This document shows, in pieces, positions 7,692 through 16,796 of a stretch of 64,000 nucleotides of DNA. The stretch is from positions 56,723 to 120,722 of the forward strand of contig CAYONP010000002.1 of the NCBI GenBank assembly GCA_964405335.1. The letters run 5' to 3'. Each line of letters starts with the position of its first letter. Within the stretch, counting starts at the first letter, position 1. The translations under genes were made by a program, and so were the position numbers. The notes beneath the pieces are model-generated. The model did not search any database, was not told where the DNA came from, and saw only the letters and a program-made list of their open reading frames with translations. The stretch is from CAYONP01 sp964405335. Its GTDB lineage: Bacteria; Armatimonadota; UBA10988.

Positions 7692-8825
7692 CTACTCGAG
7701 ATGCAGCTTGTCCAACAGCCGCTTGAAGAACCCCTTCTCCTCCGGCTCCAACTCGCGTTCGCCGCGCAGATGGGCCAGGCGGAAGAGGAGTTCCTTCTCC
7801 TCGGCCGAGAGGTCGGTCGGCGTGACCACCCGGACGCTGACGTAAAGGTCGCCGCGCCGCCCGGCGTCGCGGGCCGAGGGCAGGCCGCCGCCGGCCAGAC
7901 GGAAGGTGCGGCCGGTCTGCGTGCCGGCCGGCAGCGACAGTTCGTGCGGTCCGAGCAGCCCGTCGACGGTGACCCGGTCGCCCAGCGCGGCCTGCGAGAA
8001 GCTGAGGTCGAGCTGCGTGTGCAGGTCGATCCCGTCACGCTCAAAGCGCTCGTGCGGGCGGACGAAGACGCGCAGGAAGAGGTCGCCCGGCGGCCCGCCC
8101 TGCCGTCCGGCGTCGCCGCCGCCGGCGACGCGGACGCGCATGCCCTGTTCGACGCCGGGCGGGATCTCGACCGTGCGCTCGACCGTCTCGCGCGCACGGC
8201 CGTCGCCGCGGCAGCGGTTGCAGGCGCCGACGATCCGCTCGCCGTCGCCGCCACAGCTCGGGCAGGCCGTGGTCACCGTCATGTCGCCAAACAGGCTGCG
8301 CCGCGATTGGCGCACCATGCCCTGACCGCCGCAGGTGTCGCACCGCTCGCGCTTGCCGTCGGGCCCGACGCCGGTGCCGAAGCAGTCGCTGCAGACGGCC
8401 AGCCGCTGGTAGCTGACCGGCGTCTCGACGCCGGTGGCCACCTCTTCGAGGGTCAGGGCCACATCGTAGAGCAGCGAGTCGCCCTGCTGCGGGCCGTTCG
8501 GTCGCGGCGCGCGCCGGCCGCCCATGCCGAACAGGCTTTCGAACACCGAGCCAAGGTCGCCGAAGATGCCGAAGTCGACGTCGCCGCCGGCGAACGGCGA
8601 GCCGTCGGGCACTCGGCCGTAGCGGTCGTATTGCTGGCGTTTGGCCGGATCGCTGAGCACCGCGTAGGCTTCGCCGACGCGCTTGAACCGCTCGACGGCA
8701 TCGGGGTCGGTGCTGACGTCGGGATGATGCTCGCGAGCCTTGCGCTTGTAGGCGCGCTTGATCTCGGCGGCGTCGGCGTCACGCGGGACGTCGAGCACCT
8801 CGTAGAAATCAGGCTGGTCAGCCAT
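7692..8825 (-). CDS. dnaJ: Chaperone DnaJ (Hsp40)
   Basis: 377 residues, full length. Co-chaperone that delivers unfolded clients to DnaK and stimulates its ATPase. The J domain is at residues 1-70 with HHPDVSTD. A Gly/Phe-rich linker follows, then four zinc-binding CxxCxGxG-type repeats at about 143-213 (CSDCFGTG, CDTCGGQG, CPSCGGDG, CNRCRGDG), then the C-terminal client-binding beta domains. ATG at 8825 overlaps the end of rpoZ by eight bases, so the two are coupled. No dnaK or grpE is in the window. Confidence 0.96.
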   Translation of the reverse strand: MADQPDFYEVLDVPRDADAAEIKRAYKRKAREHHPDVSTDPDAVERFKRVGEAYAVLSDPAKRQQYDRYGRVPDGSPFAGGDVDFGIFGDLGSVFESLFGMGGRRAPRPNGPQQGDSLLYDVALTLEEVATGVETPVSYQRLAVCSDCFGTGVGPDGKRERCDTCGGQGMVRQSRRSLFGDMTVTTACPSCGGDGERIVGACNRCRGDGRARETVERTVEIPPGVEQGMRVRVAGGGDAGRQGGPPGDLFLRVFVRPHERFERDGIDLHTQLDLSFSQAALGDRVTVDGLLGPHELSLPAGTQTGRTFRLAGGGLPSARDAGRRGDLYVSVRVVTPTDLSAEEKELLFRLAHLRGERELEPEEKGFFKRLLDKLHLE

Positions 8826-9078
8826 CGCTGTCGGGGTCGGTCTCGTCGCTGGGCAGGTCGCGCAGCGGGGACGGTCGAGTCGGCAGTTTTGGCGGCAGCA
8901 CGATCAGCCGGCCCTCGGCAATCTCGCCGATGGCCGTGGCGACATTGTTGAGACTGCTGCGCTCGATCAGCGGGCGAGCACCATCGGCCAACTGCTTGGC
9001 TCGGCGGGTGGCGCCCATCACCAAGGCATACTTGCCACCATGCGCGCCAATCAGCTCATAGTCGGTCTTGCGGCGCAT
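8818..9078 (-). CDS. rpoZ: RNA polymerase omega subunit
   Basis: 86 residues. Small subunit that helps assemble the beta-prime subunit of RNA polymerase. The family core KYALVMGATRRAKQL is at residues 16-30, followed by an acidic tail. ATG at 9078 follows a clear GGAGG. It is first in a two-gene unit with dnaJ (8-base overlap), and a promoter match lies at 9122-9151. Confidence 0.88.
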   Translation of the reverse strand: MRRKTDYELIGAHGGKYALVMGATRRAKQLADGARPLIERSSLNNVATAIGEIAEGRLIVLPPKLPTRPSPLRDLPSDETDPDSDG

Positions 9079-9121
9079 GCACGGCCCTCCAGGGATCAGG
9101 CAACCGTTGATGCAGACCGAC

Positions 9122-9151
9122 AGTCTACTGCCGTCACCGCCAAAACGTCAA
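9122..9151 (-). promoter_or_regulatory. Sigma70-type promoter for rpoZ-dnaJ
   Basis: Read on the minus strand: TTGACG (9151-9146), 18-base spacer, TAGACT (9127-9122), about 45 bases before the rpoZ ATG. It is a plain housekeeping match; I see no heat-shock-type element. Confidence 0.55.
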
Positions 9152-9154
9152 CCC

Positions 9155-9179
9155 CAGAAATAGGGACGGACCCGATTTC
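9155..9179. repeat. Half copy of a REP-like palindrome
   Basis: CAGAAATAGGGACGGACCC then GATTTC. It matches the left arm of the full palindrome at 23401-23453 with few changes, but the right arm is missing. It lies six bases past the stop of the 9186-10283 gene. Likely a decayed REP-type element. Confidence 0.6.
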
Positions 9180-9185
9180 GGTGGC

Positions 9186-10283
9186 TCATGGGACCAGCAC
9201 GCGGAAGCGGTGGCTCAGCCGGCCGAGGTGCGCGAAGTTGCGCAGCCGCTCGACCACGGTCGGGTTGACCTCCAGCCCGCGGCCGGCGAGCAGCACGCCG
9301 TCGTCGGCGTAGACCGGCTCGGCGATGGTCATGCCGGTGGTCAGCTCGAAGGCCGAGAGCAGCTCGACGTGTGACGACCGTTCGACGGCGACGACCTGGT
9401 CGAGCGCGGTCAGCGCGTCGGCGTCATAGCGCATCGCATGGCGGCGCAGTTCGGCGATGGCGCCGCGCGAGTCGAGGCCGGCTTCGCGCAGCGTATCGAG
9501 ATCGAGCGCCAGGCGGAGCAGGCCCGTCTCGCGCGAGGGCGGCGGCCCGTCGTCGGTCAGTTGTCCGGCGACCAGCTCGGCAATCGGCTCGAGCCGCGGA
9601 ATGCTGGCGATCAGCCGCGCCCCGACCTCGGGGTGGCGGCGGAACATGACCATCTCGGCGGGCGAGGCCTGCTCACCGCGGTAGATCAGCTCCAGAGCCG
9701 ATTCGGGGATGGTCGCGCAGCCGACCTGGCAGAGCATCGCCGCCAGGTCGAGCTCCCAGCCGAGCTCGCAGCCGAGCTGTTCGGTCAGGAGCTGGATCGT
9801 CCGCCGGGCCCGCGAGGCGCGGCCGAAGGCCGCCGGGCTGACCATCGAGAGCAGGTCGCACATCATCTTGACCGCGCCGCCGAGCGTCTCGCTGAGCAGC
9901 TCTCGCTCGCCGGTGACGAGCTGGTATTGCTTCAGGCCGTCTTCAATCGCCTCGAGCAGCGTGGCCGGCTGGCACGGTTTGGAGAGGAAGCGGTAGATCT
10001 GGCCGCGGTTGATCGCCTCGATCGCGGTGTCGCGGTCGGCATAGCCGGTGAGCATCATGCGCACCGTGTCGGGCGCCACGGCTTGCACTTCGCGGAGCAG
10101 CTCGATGCCGTTCATGCCCGGCATCTGCATGTCGGTGACGCAGACGGCATAGGGGCCGTCGGCGCGGATCTTGGCCAGCGCCTCGGCCGGGCTGGCGGCC
10201 AGGTCGAGGGGCACACGGCGCTGCAGGTTACGCCGGATGCCGCTCAGCACGTTCGGGTCGTCGTCGACGCAGAGGACCTTCAT
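9186..10283 (-). CDS. Response regulator with a degenerate HD-GYP-like domain
   Basis: 365 residues. An N-terminal CheY-like receiver (1-120) keeps the acidic pocket (VDDDP) and phospho-acceptor D51 (VTDMQMPG), and K102. The rest (about 140-360) resembles an HD-GYP phosphodiesterase, but the metal-binding HD pair is gone: the expected HDxGKxxIPD region reads LCQVGCATIPES (near 184-195). No GYP motif is seen. So it probably cannot cleave cyclic di-GMP and may bind or regulate instead. ATG at 10283 overlaps the upstream regulator by four bases. Last gene of a five-gene signalling operon. Confidence 0.8.
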   Translation of the reverse strand: MKVLCVDDDPNVLSGIRRNLQRRVPLDLAASPAEALAKIRADGPYAVCVTDMQMPGMNGIELLREVQAVAPDTVRMMLTGYADRDTAIEAINRGQIYRFLSKPCQPATLLEAIEDGLKQYQLVTGERELLSETLGGAVKMMCDLLSMVSPAAFGRASRARRTIQLLTEQLGCELGWELDLAAMLCQVGCATIPESALELIYRGEQASPAEMVMFRRHPEVGARLIASIPRLEPIAELVAGQLTDDGPPPSRETGLLRLALDLDTLREAGLDSRGAIAELRRHAMRYDADALTALDQVVAVERSSHVELLSAFELTTGMTIAEPVYADDGVLLAGRGLEVNPTVVERLRNFAHLGRLSHRFRVLVP

Positions 10284-11491
10284 GGCTGGGTCGACTCCTC
10301 GCCGTCGGGCGCCGCCAGCGCCGCCCAGGCGGGCCAGCGCCGGTCGAGACCAAGCGGCGTCAGGTAGGCGATGTCGAGCCGGTCGGGTGACGGGTCGTCA
10401 TCGTTCGGCGTGTGGCCGCAGGCCAGCGCGTTGGCCAGATGCACCGCGGTCAGCGGCTCAAACGTCTGCTTCGGCGCATCGCTCGGGTGGTGGTGAAAGG
10501 CGAGCGCGCACTGGATCGCCTCGGACATGCCCCACAGGCCGGTCAGGAACGCCCCGATGGCCCCGTGGTCGGCACCAAAGGCCTCGCGCTCGACGGCCGA
10601 CTCGCTGACCCCGCGGTGCTTCGCCTCGGCCAGCACCGCGCTGTACTGCTCAGGCAGGTTGGCGCACAGGATTAGCTTGCCCAGGTCGTGGAGCACGCCG
10701 GCGAGGAACGAGTCGTCACAGGCGGTGCGGTCGAGCGACTCCGCCTGGGCCACCTGCCGCGCCAGCCCGCCGACGGTCAGGCAGTGGCTCTCGACCGCCT
10801 TGAGCGAGAAGCCCTCGACCGCCGCATCGTCGAACTGCTTGAACACCTCGACGGTGATCACCAGTGCGCGGATGGTGTCGAGGCCGAGCAGTGTGGCGGC
10901 CTGCTCGGGCGACGAGACATGACGCCGTAAGCCGAAGAAGGCGGAGTTGACCAGTTGCAGGATCTTGGCCGTCATGCCGACGTCGCGGCTGATGATCCGC
11001 GCCACCGCGGCGAGCGAGGAGTCCGGGTCGTCAATCGCCGCGGTCAGCTCGCGATAGGTCTCCGGCAGCGCCGGCATCTGCGAGACCTGGCTGATCACCG
11101 CCTGCAGCTCGGCCGAGCCGAGCAGGTCCTGCAGGGCGCAGGCGCGATCGATCGTCTCGCGCAGGCTGGTCGCGTCGACCGGCTTGGTCAGGTATTGGTG
11201 CGTCGAGCTGACCGACCGCAGCACGCTGTCCTGATCGGACTGCCCCGAGAGCACGATGCGGACCACCGCCGGATGCCGCCGCTTGACCTCGGCCAGCAGC
11301 GTGGCGCCGTCCATCACCGGCATGCGGATGTCGGACACGACGACATCGACCGGCTCGCGATCGAGTAGCTCGAGCGACTCCGCCGCGCTCTCGGCGAGCA
11401 GGACCTCCCACTTGCCGCGCATCGGCAGGGTCATGCGGCGAATACCGGCCAGCACCCGAGGCTCGTCATCGACGAACAGGATGCGTTTCAC
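10280..11491 (-). CDS. Response regulator with HDOD domain
   Basis: 403 residues. Receiver at 1-120 (VDDEP; phospho-acceptor in VVSDIRMPVMDG; TKP near 107), then an HDOD domain starting near 135 with LPETYRELTAAIDDPDSS and ILQLVNSAFFGL. A later SFLAGVLHDLGKLIL keeps an HD pair, though HDOD proteins usually lack hydrolase activity and act as scaffolds. Four-base overlaps on both sides (11488-11491 and 10280-10283) show tight coupling with the HD-GYP regulator and the degenerate-HD regulator. Confidence 0.88.
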   Translation of the reverse strand: MKRILFVDDEPRVLAGIRRMTLPMRGKWEVLLAESAAESLELLDREPVDVVVSDIRMPVMDGATLLAEVKRRHPAVVRIVLSGQSDQDSVLRSVSSTHQYLTKPVDATSLRETIDRACALQDLLGSAELQAVISQVSQMPALPETYRELTAAIDDPDSSLAAVARIISRDVGMTAKILQLVNSAFFGLRRHVSSPEQAATLLGLDTIRALVITVEVFKQFDDAAVEGFSLKAVESHCLTVGGLARQVAQAESLDRTACDDSFLAGVLHDLGKLILCANLPEQYSAVLAEAKHRGVSESAVEREAFGADHGAIGAFLTGLWGMSEAIQCALAFHHHPSDAPKQTFEPLTAVHLANALACGHTPNDDDPSPDRLDIAYLTPLGLDRRWPAWAALAAPDGEESTQP

Positions 11492-12618
11492 AGCAGCACC
11501 TCGTTGGGCCGGAGCTGGTCGACAAACCGCCGGCGCAGCGCCTGGAGCTCGGGCAGGCAGTCACCGAACGCGTCGTAGACCTCCGGGTCGAACTGGCTGC
11601 CGCGGCCGTCGGCCATGATCGCCAGCACCTGCTCCTCGGGATAGGCCGGCTTGTACGGCCGCACCGAGCCGAGGGCGTCGTAGACGTCGGCGACGGCGCA
11701 GATTCGCGCGGCGAGCGGGATATCGTTGCCGGCCAGCCCGCGCGGGTAGCCGTCGCCGTCCCACCGCTCGTGATGCGCCATGGCGATGTCGGCGGCCATG
11801 GCCAGCACGGGGTTCTCCGGCCGCGGTTCGACCAGGCTGCGCAGCCCGCCCGAGGAGGACAGCAGCGCCTCGAACGCACCCGGCTCGCGGCTCAGTATGG
11901 CCGCGCCGATCTGGGTGTGGCGCCGCATCACCGTCCACTCGCCGGGGTCGAGCTTGCCGGGCTTGAGCAGGATCTCGTCGGGAATGCCGATCTTGCCCAC
12001 GTCGTGCAGCGGGCCGGCGAGGAAGATCGTGTCGCAGAAGGCCGCACCCAGGTCCAGCGTCTGGGCGATGGTCCGACAGTAGCAGCCGACCCGCACGACG
12101 TGCAGGCCGGTCTCCTCGTCGCGCAGTTCGGCCGCCTTGGCCAGGCGGAAGACCACCTCGGCGCGCGAGGCGGCGATCTCGGTGGTCCGCCGCCGCACCT
12201 CCTCCTCGAGCACGGCGTTGCGCGCGTGCAGGTCGTCCTGATAGGCCTTGAGCTGCAGCGCGTTGCGCAGCCGCGCCTGCAGTTCGGCGGTCGAGACCGG
12301 CTTGGTCAGCAGGTCGCTGGCGCCGAGTTCGATCGCCCGGGCCTTCTGGTCGCGCGCGTCGAGGCCGGTGACGATGACCACCTGGACAGTCTCCCAGGCG
12401 GTCTCGGCGCGAATCGCCTGGAGCAGCTCGAGGCCGTCCATACCGGGCATCTGCACGTCCGACAGGACCACATCGATCGGCTCGCGGCGGAGGACCTCGA
12501 GCGCCTCGCGACCGTTGCCGGCCTCACGCAGCTCGCACTCGAGCCCGCGCCCGAGCAGCGCGCGGCGGAAGCCGGCGAGCACCCGCGGCTCGTCGTCGAC
12601 CATCAACACGCGCGGCAT
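11488..12618 (-). CDS. Response regulator with HD-GYP cyclic di-GMP phosphodiesterase domain
   Basis: 376 residues. Receiver 1-120 with VVLSDVQMPGMDG, a short coiled coil (about 125-160), then a complete HD-GYP domain: LHDVGKIGIPDEILLKPG, RRHTQIGAAIL, HHERWDGDGYPRGL and ADVYDALGSVRPYKPAY. This class hydrolyses cyclic di-GMP to GMP when the receiver is phosphorylated. I chose ATG at 12618 because it follows GGAGG (12626-12630), shares one base with the upstream kinase stop (TAATG), and starts right at the receiver. It is the only clearly active second-messenger enzyme in this operon. Confidence 0.92.
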   Translation of the reverse strand: MPRVLMVDDEPRVLAGFRRALLGRGLECELREAGNGREALEVLRREPIDVVLSDVQMPGMDGLELLQAIRAETAWETVQVVIVTGLDARDQKARAIELGASDLLTKPVSTAELQARLRNALQLKAYQDDLHARNAVLEEEVRRRTTEIAASRAEVVFRLAKAAELRDEETGLHVVRVGCYCRTIAQTLDLGAAFCDTIFLAGPLHDVGKIGIPDEILLKPGKLDPGEWTVMRRHTQIGAAILSREPGAFEALLSSSGGLRSLVEPRPENPVLAMAADIAMAHHERWDGDGYPRGLAGNDIPLAARICAVADVYDALGSVRPYKPAYPEEQVLAIMADGRGSQFDPEVYDAFGDCLPELQALRRRFVDQLRPNEVLL

Positions 12619-14675
12619 TACCCAACCTCCTCGCCCAGTGGCAGGTACACCCGCAAGGTGGTGCCGCGGCCGGGATTCGACTCGATCTGAAGGCGGCCGC
12701 CATGCTTGTTGACCACCACATCGTGCGCGATGTAAAGCCCCTGCCCGGTCCCGCGACCGACCTTCTTGGTGGTGAAGAACGGGTCGCAGGCGCGGCGCTG
12801 CACTTCCTCGCTCATACCACACCCGGTGTCGGTCACCGCCACCTCGACCCAGGCCCCGTCGCGCCGCGCTCCGACCGCGATGGTGCCGCGCTCCTCCTCG
12901 CTCGGCATCGCCCCGACCTGTTCGGCAATCGCGTGCGCGGCGTTGACAATCAGGTTAAGAAAGACCTGGTTCAGGTCGCCCGGATAGCCCGGCACCAGGG
13001 GCAGATCGTCGTCCAGCGCCAGCTCGAGCCGGGCCACGTACTTCCACTCGTTGCGGCTGACCATGCCCGTGGTGCGCAGCGCCTCGTTCAGGTCGATCAG
13101 CTCCTTCTCCTCCGCGCCCGGGTGCGAGAAGCGCTTGACCGCCCGGACGATGTCGGCGATCCGCTCCAACCCCTCGGCCGACTGCTGCAACGCGTCGGGG
13201 ATCTCATCGAGCAGCATGTCGAGGGCGATCTCGTCGCGGAGCTGGTCGATGGATTCGATCTGTGTCGGCGAGACCGCGCCCTGCCGAGCCGCTTCGAGCA
13301 ACCCGTCGTACTCGCCGAGCAGGCGGACCAGGCCGTCGAGCGACTCGGTCAAGAAGGTCGTGTTGTCGCTGACGAACTGCGTCGGGGTGTTGATCTCATG
13401 GGCGATGCCGGCGGCCAACTGGCCAATCGACTCCAGCTTCTGCGCCTGGAGCAACTGCGCTTCGAGCTGCTTCGATTCGGTCAGGTCATGCTTGACCGCG
13501 ACATAGCTGGCGATCCGTCCGCTCTGGTCGAGCACCGGCGAGATGATCGCCTGCTCCTCGAACTCGGTGCCGTCCTTGCGCCGGTTGATCAGCCGTCCGC
13601 GCCAGGTGCGGCCCGAGGTGACCGTCCGCCACAGGTCGGCATAGAACTCCGGGCCATGGCGGCCGCTGTTGAGCAGCCGCGGGTTGCGGCCCATCACTTC
13701 GGCGCGGCTGTAGCCGGTCGACTGCTCGAAGGCCGGATTGGCATAGGTGATGTTCGCCTCGAGGTCGGTGATTAGCACCGCCACCGGCGCGTGCGAGATG
13801 GCCGCGGCCAGGCGCTGCCGGTCCTGGTCGGCGGCGCGGTGGGCGGTGATGTCGCGGGCCAGGCCGACCACGTAGAGCAGGTCGCCGGCGCCGTCACAGA
13901 CCGCGGTGGAGCGGACGGCGAACCAGAGCCACTGGCCGTCGGCGTGGGCCACCCGCAGCTCGACCTCTGGCGAGGTGCCGCCGGCAGCCCGGAGCAGCGC
14001 CAGCGACTGCTCGACGCGGGCCAGATCCTCGGGGTGGATGAAGGTCCCGAAATGGCGGCCGAGGACCTCCTCGCGCGGGCGCCCGAGCAGCGCGCTCCAG
14101 CTCGGCGAGACGTAGGTCAGCACGCCCTCGGGCGTGGCCTCGAAGAGCACCTCGCTGGCCTGCTCGATCATCGTCCGGTAGCGCCGCGACTCGCGCAGCA
14201 GCTGCGAGTGGACACGGTGCCGCCGGACGGTCTGCCGCAGCGTTGGGCAGAGCCGGGCGATGCCGCCGTCATCGAGGCAGAGCCACTCCTGCGCGCCGGC
14301 CAGCAGGGCCGCCTCGGCCACCAGCGGCTGGTCGGTCTTGGCCAGCACCACAATCGCCACCGCCGGCGCCTCGGCGTGGAGCCAGCGCACCGCCTCGGCC
14401 ACCTGCTCGTCCTCGAGGCCGAGCAGCACGGCGTCGTAGCCGCGGTCGATATGCTGCAGCGCCTCGTCGAGCCCCGGCGCACGGCGCAGTTGCACCCGTC
14501 CATCGCAGGCCGACTGCAGGTGGACGCAGGCCACCTCGACCAGCTCGCCCTGGCCGACCAGCATCAGCCGCAGCGGCGGATGTGGCCCGGCGCGCCGGTC
14601 TCGCTCATTCGGACGGCTCGCCGGGCGGGAGATCGGTCCGGTCGCCGCCGGCGACAGCAGGGCACTTTCGATCAT
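12618..14675 (-). CDS. PAS sensor histidine kinase with a pseudo-receiver N-terminus
   Basis: 685 residues, cytoplasmic, no membrane helices. Residues 35-140 look like a receiver, but the phospho-acceptor position is not Asp (AVLLGLEDEQ), so it is probably a pseudo-receiver. Two PAS domains follow (about 165-285 and 290-400, with ITYANPAFEQSTGYSR). The kinase core has H-box GIAHEINTPTQF, N-box NLIVNAAHAI, and DTGCGM and GTGQGLYIAH ATP-binding motifs. The long insert between H-box and N-box is typical of HisKA kinases of this type. It sits between the hybrid kinase (ATGA overlap) and the HD-GYP regulator, its likely target. Confidence 0.88.
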   Translation of the reverse strand: MIESALLSPAATGPISRPASRPNERDRRAGPHPPLRLMLVGQGELVEVACVHLQSACDGRVQLRRAPGLDEALQHIDRGYDAVLLGLEDEQVAEAVRWLHAEAPAVAIVVLAKTDQPLVAEAALLAGAQEWLCLDDGGIARLCPTLRQTVRRHRVHSQLLRESRRYRTMIEQASEVLFEATPEGVLTYVSPSWSALLGRPREEVLGRHFGTFIHPEDLARVEQSLALLRAAGGTSPEVELRVAHADGQWLWFAVRSTAVCDGAGDLLYVVGLARDITAHRAADQDRQRLAAAISHAPVAVLITDLEANITYANPAFEQSTGYSRAEVMGRNPRLLNSGRHGPEFYADLWRTVTSGRTWRGRLINRRKDGTEFEEQAIISPVLDQSGRIASYVAVKHDLTESKQLEAQLLQAQKLESIGQLAAGIAHEINTPTQFVSDNTTFLTESLDGLVRLLGEYDGLLEAARQGAVSPTQIESIDQLRDEIALDMLLDEIPDALQQSAEGLERIADIVRAVKRFSHPGAEEKELIDLNEALRTTGMVSRNEWKYVARLELALDDDLPLVPGYPGDLNQVFLNLIVNAAHAIAEQVGAMPSEEERGTIAVGARRDGAWVEVAVTDTGCGMSEEVQRRACDPFFTTKKVGRGTGQGLYIAHDVVVNKHGGRLQIESNPGRGTTLRVYLPLGEEVG

Positions 14676-16654
14676 GCTGCTAGCTCCTCCCGCAGCCGGG
14701 ACAGGATCTCTTCGAGTCGAAACGGCTTCTGCAGCACCCGCGACAGCTCGTCGGCCAGGTCGTCGCCGACGCTCTCGTGCTCGGCGTAGCCCGAGGTGAA
14801 GACGAACCGCTCGGCCAGGCCCAGCTGGCGCAGCTCGCGGACCAGCGCGGGACCCGACAGGTGGGGCATCACCACGTCGGTAATGACCACGTCGACCGGC
14901 GCGCCGCGGAGCTTCATCGCGGCCAGGGCGTCGGCGCCGTCGGCCGCCTGGATGACCTGGTAGCCGTGGCTGGTGAGCAGCATCGCCACGGCCTCGCGCA
15001 GCGGCGCCAGGTCCTCGACCAGGAGCACCGTCTCGCCGCGCCCGAACGGCACCGCCCGGTCAACGAGCGGAAGCTGTTCGCCGACAGCCTGGTCGGTGGC
15101 CGGGACCAGCACGGTGACGCGTGTGCCGACGCCGGGGTCGGAGTCGATCCGGATCGCGCCGCCGGCCTGGCGCAGAACGCCGTGGATCATGGGCAGCCCG
15201 AGCCCGGTGCCGCGGCCCGGCGCCTTGGTGCTGAAATAGGGGTCGAACACCCGCTCGAGCACCTCGGCGGTCATGCCGCAACCGGTGTCGGCGATGCGCA
15301 GCAGGACCGCGCCATGCGGCGCCGGGTCGGGCAGCTCGTCGAGTCGCGGATCGTCCGCATCGACGGCACGGGTGGCAATCTCGAGTTCGCCGCCGCTGGG
15401 CATCGCGTCGCGGGCGTTGAGCACCAGATTGACCAACACCTGCTGCGCCTGCACCGAGCCGAGAAAGGCCGGCCGCGCGTGCGGGGAGAGGTCGGTCCGC
15501 AGCCGGATGTGCTCGCCGACGGTGCGGCGGAGCATGGGCAGCAGGCCTTCGACCACCTCGTTCAGGTCGAGCGGCTTCGGCTCGCCCGGCTCGCAGCGCG
15601 AGAAGGCCAGGAGCTGGCGGATCAGCGCCGCGCCGTCCTTCACCGCGCCCATCACCCGCTCGAGCTCGTGCTGCTCGCCAATCCGCTCGGTCAGCAGCTC
15701 GCAGAAGCCCTGCACGACCTGCAGGATGTTGTTGAAGTCGTGCGCCACGCCGCCGGCCAGCAGGCCGAGCGTCTCGAGCGCCACGGCCCGGTGCCGCTCC
15801 TCGGGAATGCGCGCCGGACCGGCCACTGGGATCAGCCGGCAGACATACATGGCCTGCTCGCCGGCCTCGTCGTCGACCGGAGTGATGGTCATCTCGGCGC
15901 TGTACAGGCTGCCGTCGCGGTGGCGGTTGGTGATCTCCTCGCGCCACACCCGGCCGGCCCGGATGGTCTGCCACAGGCGGTGATAGAAGGCCCGGCTGTG
16001 CAGGCCGCTGCGGATCAGGTTCGGCATGGCGCCGATCAGCTCGTCGCGCGAGTACCCGCTCAGCCGCTCCATGACCGGGTTGACGTAGACAATCAAGCCG
16101 CCGGGGTCGGTGATCATCACCGCCTCGGCGACGTTGTCCAGCGCCGCTTCGAGATAGGCCACATGGCGCTTCCACGCCTCGGACGGCCCGCCGTCGCGCG
16201 GCCGTGGCCAGGCGTGGCCGGTGGCGCGGCTTGGCGGGGCCAGCGCCGAGCCCTGGGCAATCGCGCGCGTCACCGCCGCGCCGAGCGCCTGACGGTCACG
16301 GGTCACCGACGCGGTCACCATCGGCGCGACCGACGGCGGCTCGGCGCCGGAGCGGAGCAGGGCCAGCAGACCGACCTGCGGGGCCGTCTGGCGGCAAGCC
16401 TTGGCGGCCCGCTCGCGCTCGTCGTCGGCCAGCCCCGCGCCCAGCACCACCGCGGCGACCGACCCGCGGCGCAGGAAACCCAACGTCTCGGACAGGTCGC
16501 CGGCGACCTCACACTCGAACGCGCTGCTTCCCGTCGACCAAGTCTCGACCAACTGCTCCGCCTCCCGCGCAACCGGCTCGAGAATCACAATCAGGCCCCC
16601 GCGTCGTTCGCGCTGTTGATCCTCAACGGCGGTCAACTCAACTACCCTAGGCAC
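14672..16654 (-). CDS. Hybrid sensor histidine kinase (PAS-HisKA-HATPase-receiver)
   Basis: 660 residues, soluble. Residues 1-140 resemble a diverged receiver without a clear acceptor Asp. A PAS domain is at about 165-285 (VYVNPVMERLSGYSRDEL), then H-box GGVAHDFNNILQVVQGF, N-box NLVLNARDAM, DTGCGMT and GTGLGLPMIHG, and a C-terminal receiver (about 540-658) with acceptor in VVITDVVMPHLSG. This is the NtrB-like HDFNN class. The GTG at 16654 abuts CAGGAG with no spacing, so the true start may be a little further in. First gene of the five-gene operon. Confidence 0.88.
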   Translation of the reverse strand: MPRVVELTAVEDQQRERRGGLIVILEPVAREAEQLVETWSTGSSAFECEVAGDLSETLGFLRRGSVAAVVLGAGLADDERERAAKACRQTAPQVGLLALLRSGAEPPSVAPMVTASVTRDRQALGAAVTRAIAQGSALAPPSRATGHAWPRPRDGGPSEAWKRHVAYLEAALDNVAEAVMITDPGGLIVYVNPVMERLSGYSRDELIGAMPNLIRSGLHSRAFYHRLWQTIRAGRVWREEITNRHRDGSLYSAEMTITPVDDEAGEQAMYVCRLIPVAGPARIPEERHRAVALETLGLLAGGVAHDFNNILQVVQGFCELLTERIGEQHELERVMGAVKDGAALIRQLLAFSRCEPGEPKPLDLNEVVEGLLPMLRRTVGEHIRLRTDLSPHARPAFLGSVQAQQVLVNLVLNARDAMPSGGELEIATRAVDADDPRLDELPDPAPHGAVLLRIADTGCGMTAEVLERVFDPYFSTKAPGRGTGLGLPMIHGVLRQAGGAIRIDSDPGVGTRVTVLVPATDQAVGEQLPLVDRAVPFGRGETVLLVEDLAPLREAVAMLLTSHGYQVIQAADGADALAAMKLRGAPVDVVITDVVMPHLSGPALVRELRQLGLAERFVFTSGYAEHESVGDDLADELSRVLQKPFRLEEILSRLREELAA

Positions 16655-16705
16655 TCCTGAGACCAGACGTCGGCTCCACCCGTGCCTCCATCTCCAGCAT
16701 CGCCC

Positions 16706-16737
16706 AACCGAAGCTGCGGTTACATAGGGAAATCCCC
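16706..16737 (-). promoter_or_regulatory. Two adjacent dyads upstream of the signalling operon
   Basis: On the plus strand AACCGAAGCTGCGGTT (16706-16721) forms a five-base stem, and GGGAAATCCC (16728-16737) has four-base inverted arms. They lie about 50-80 bases before the hybrid kinase gene on the minus strand. Possible operator or leader structure; I find no clear -35/-10 pair here. Confidence 0.3.
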
Positions 16738-16796
16738 CAGATCGCCCTGGGCTTTTGGCGGATTCGCGGCCGGGGTTTGGTGGAGAGCGGCTCGGG

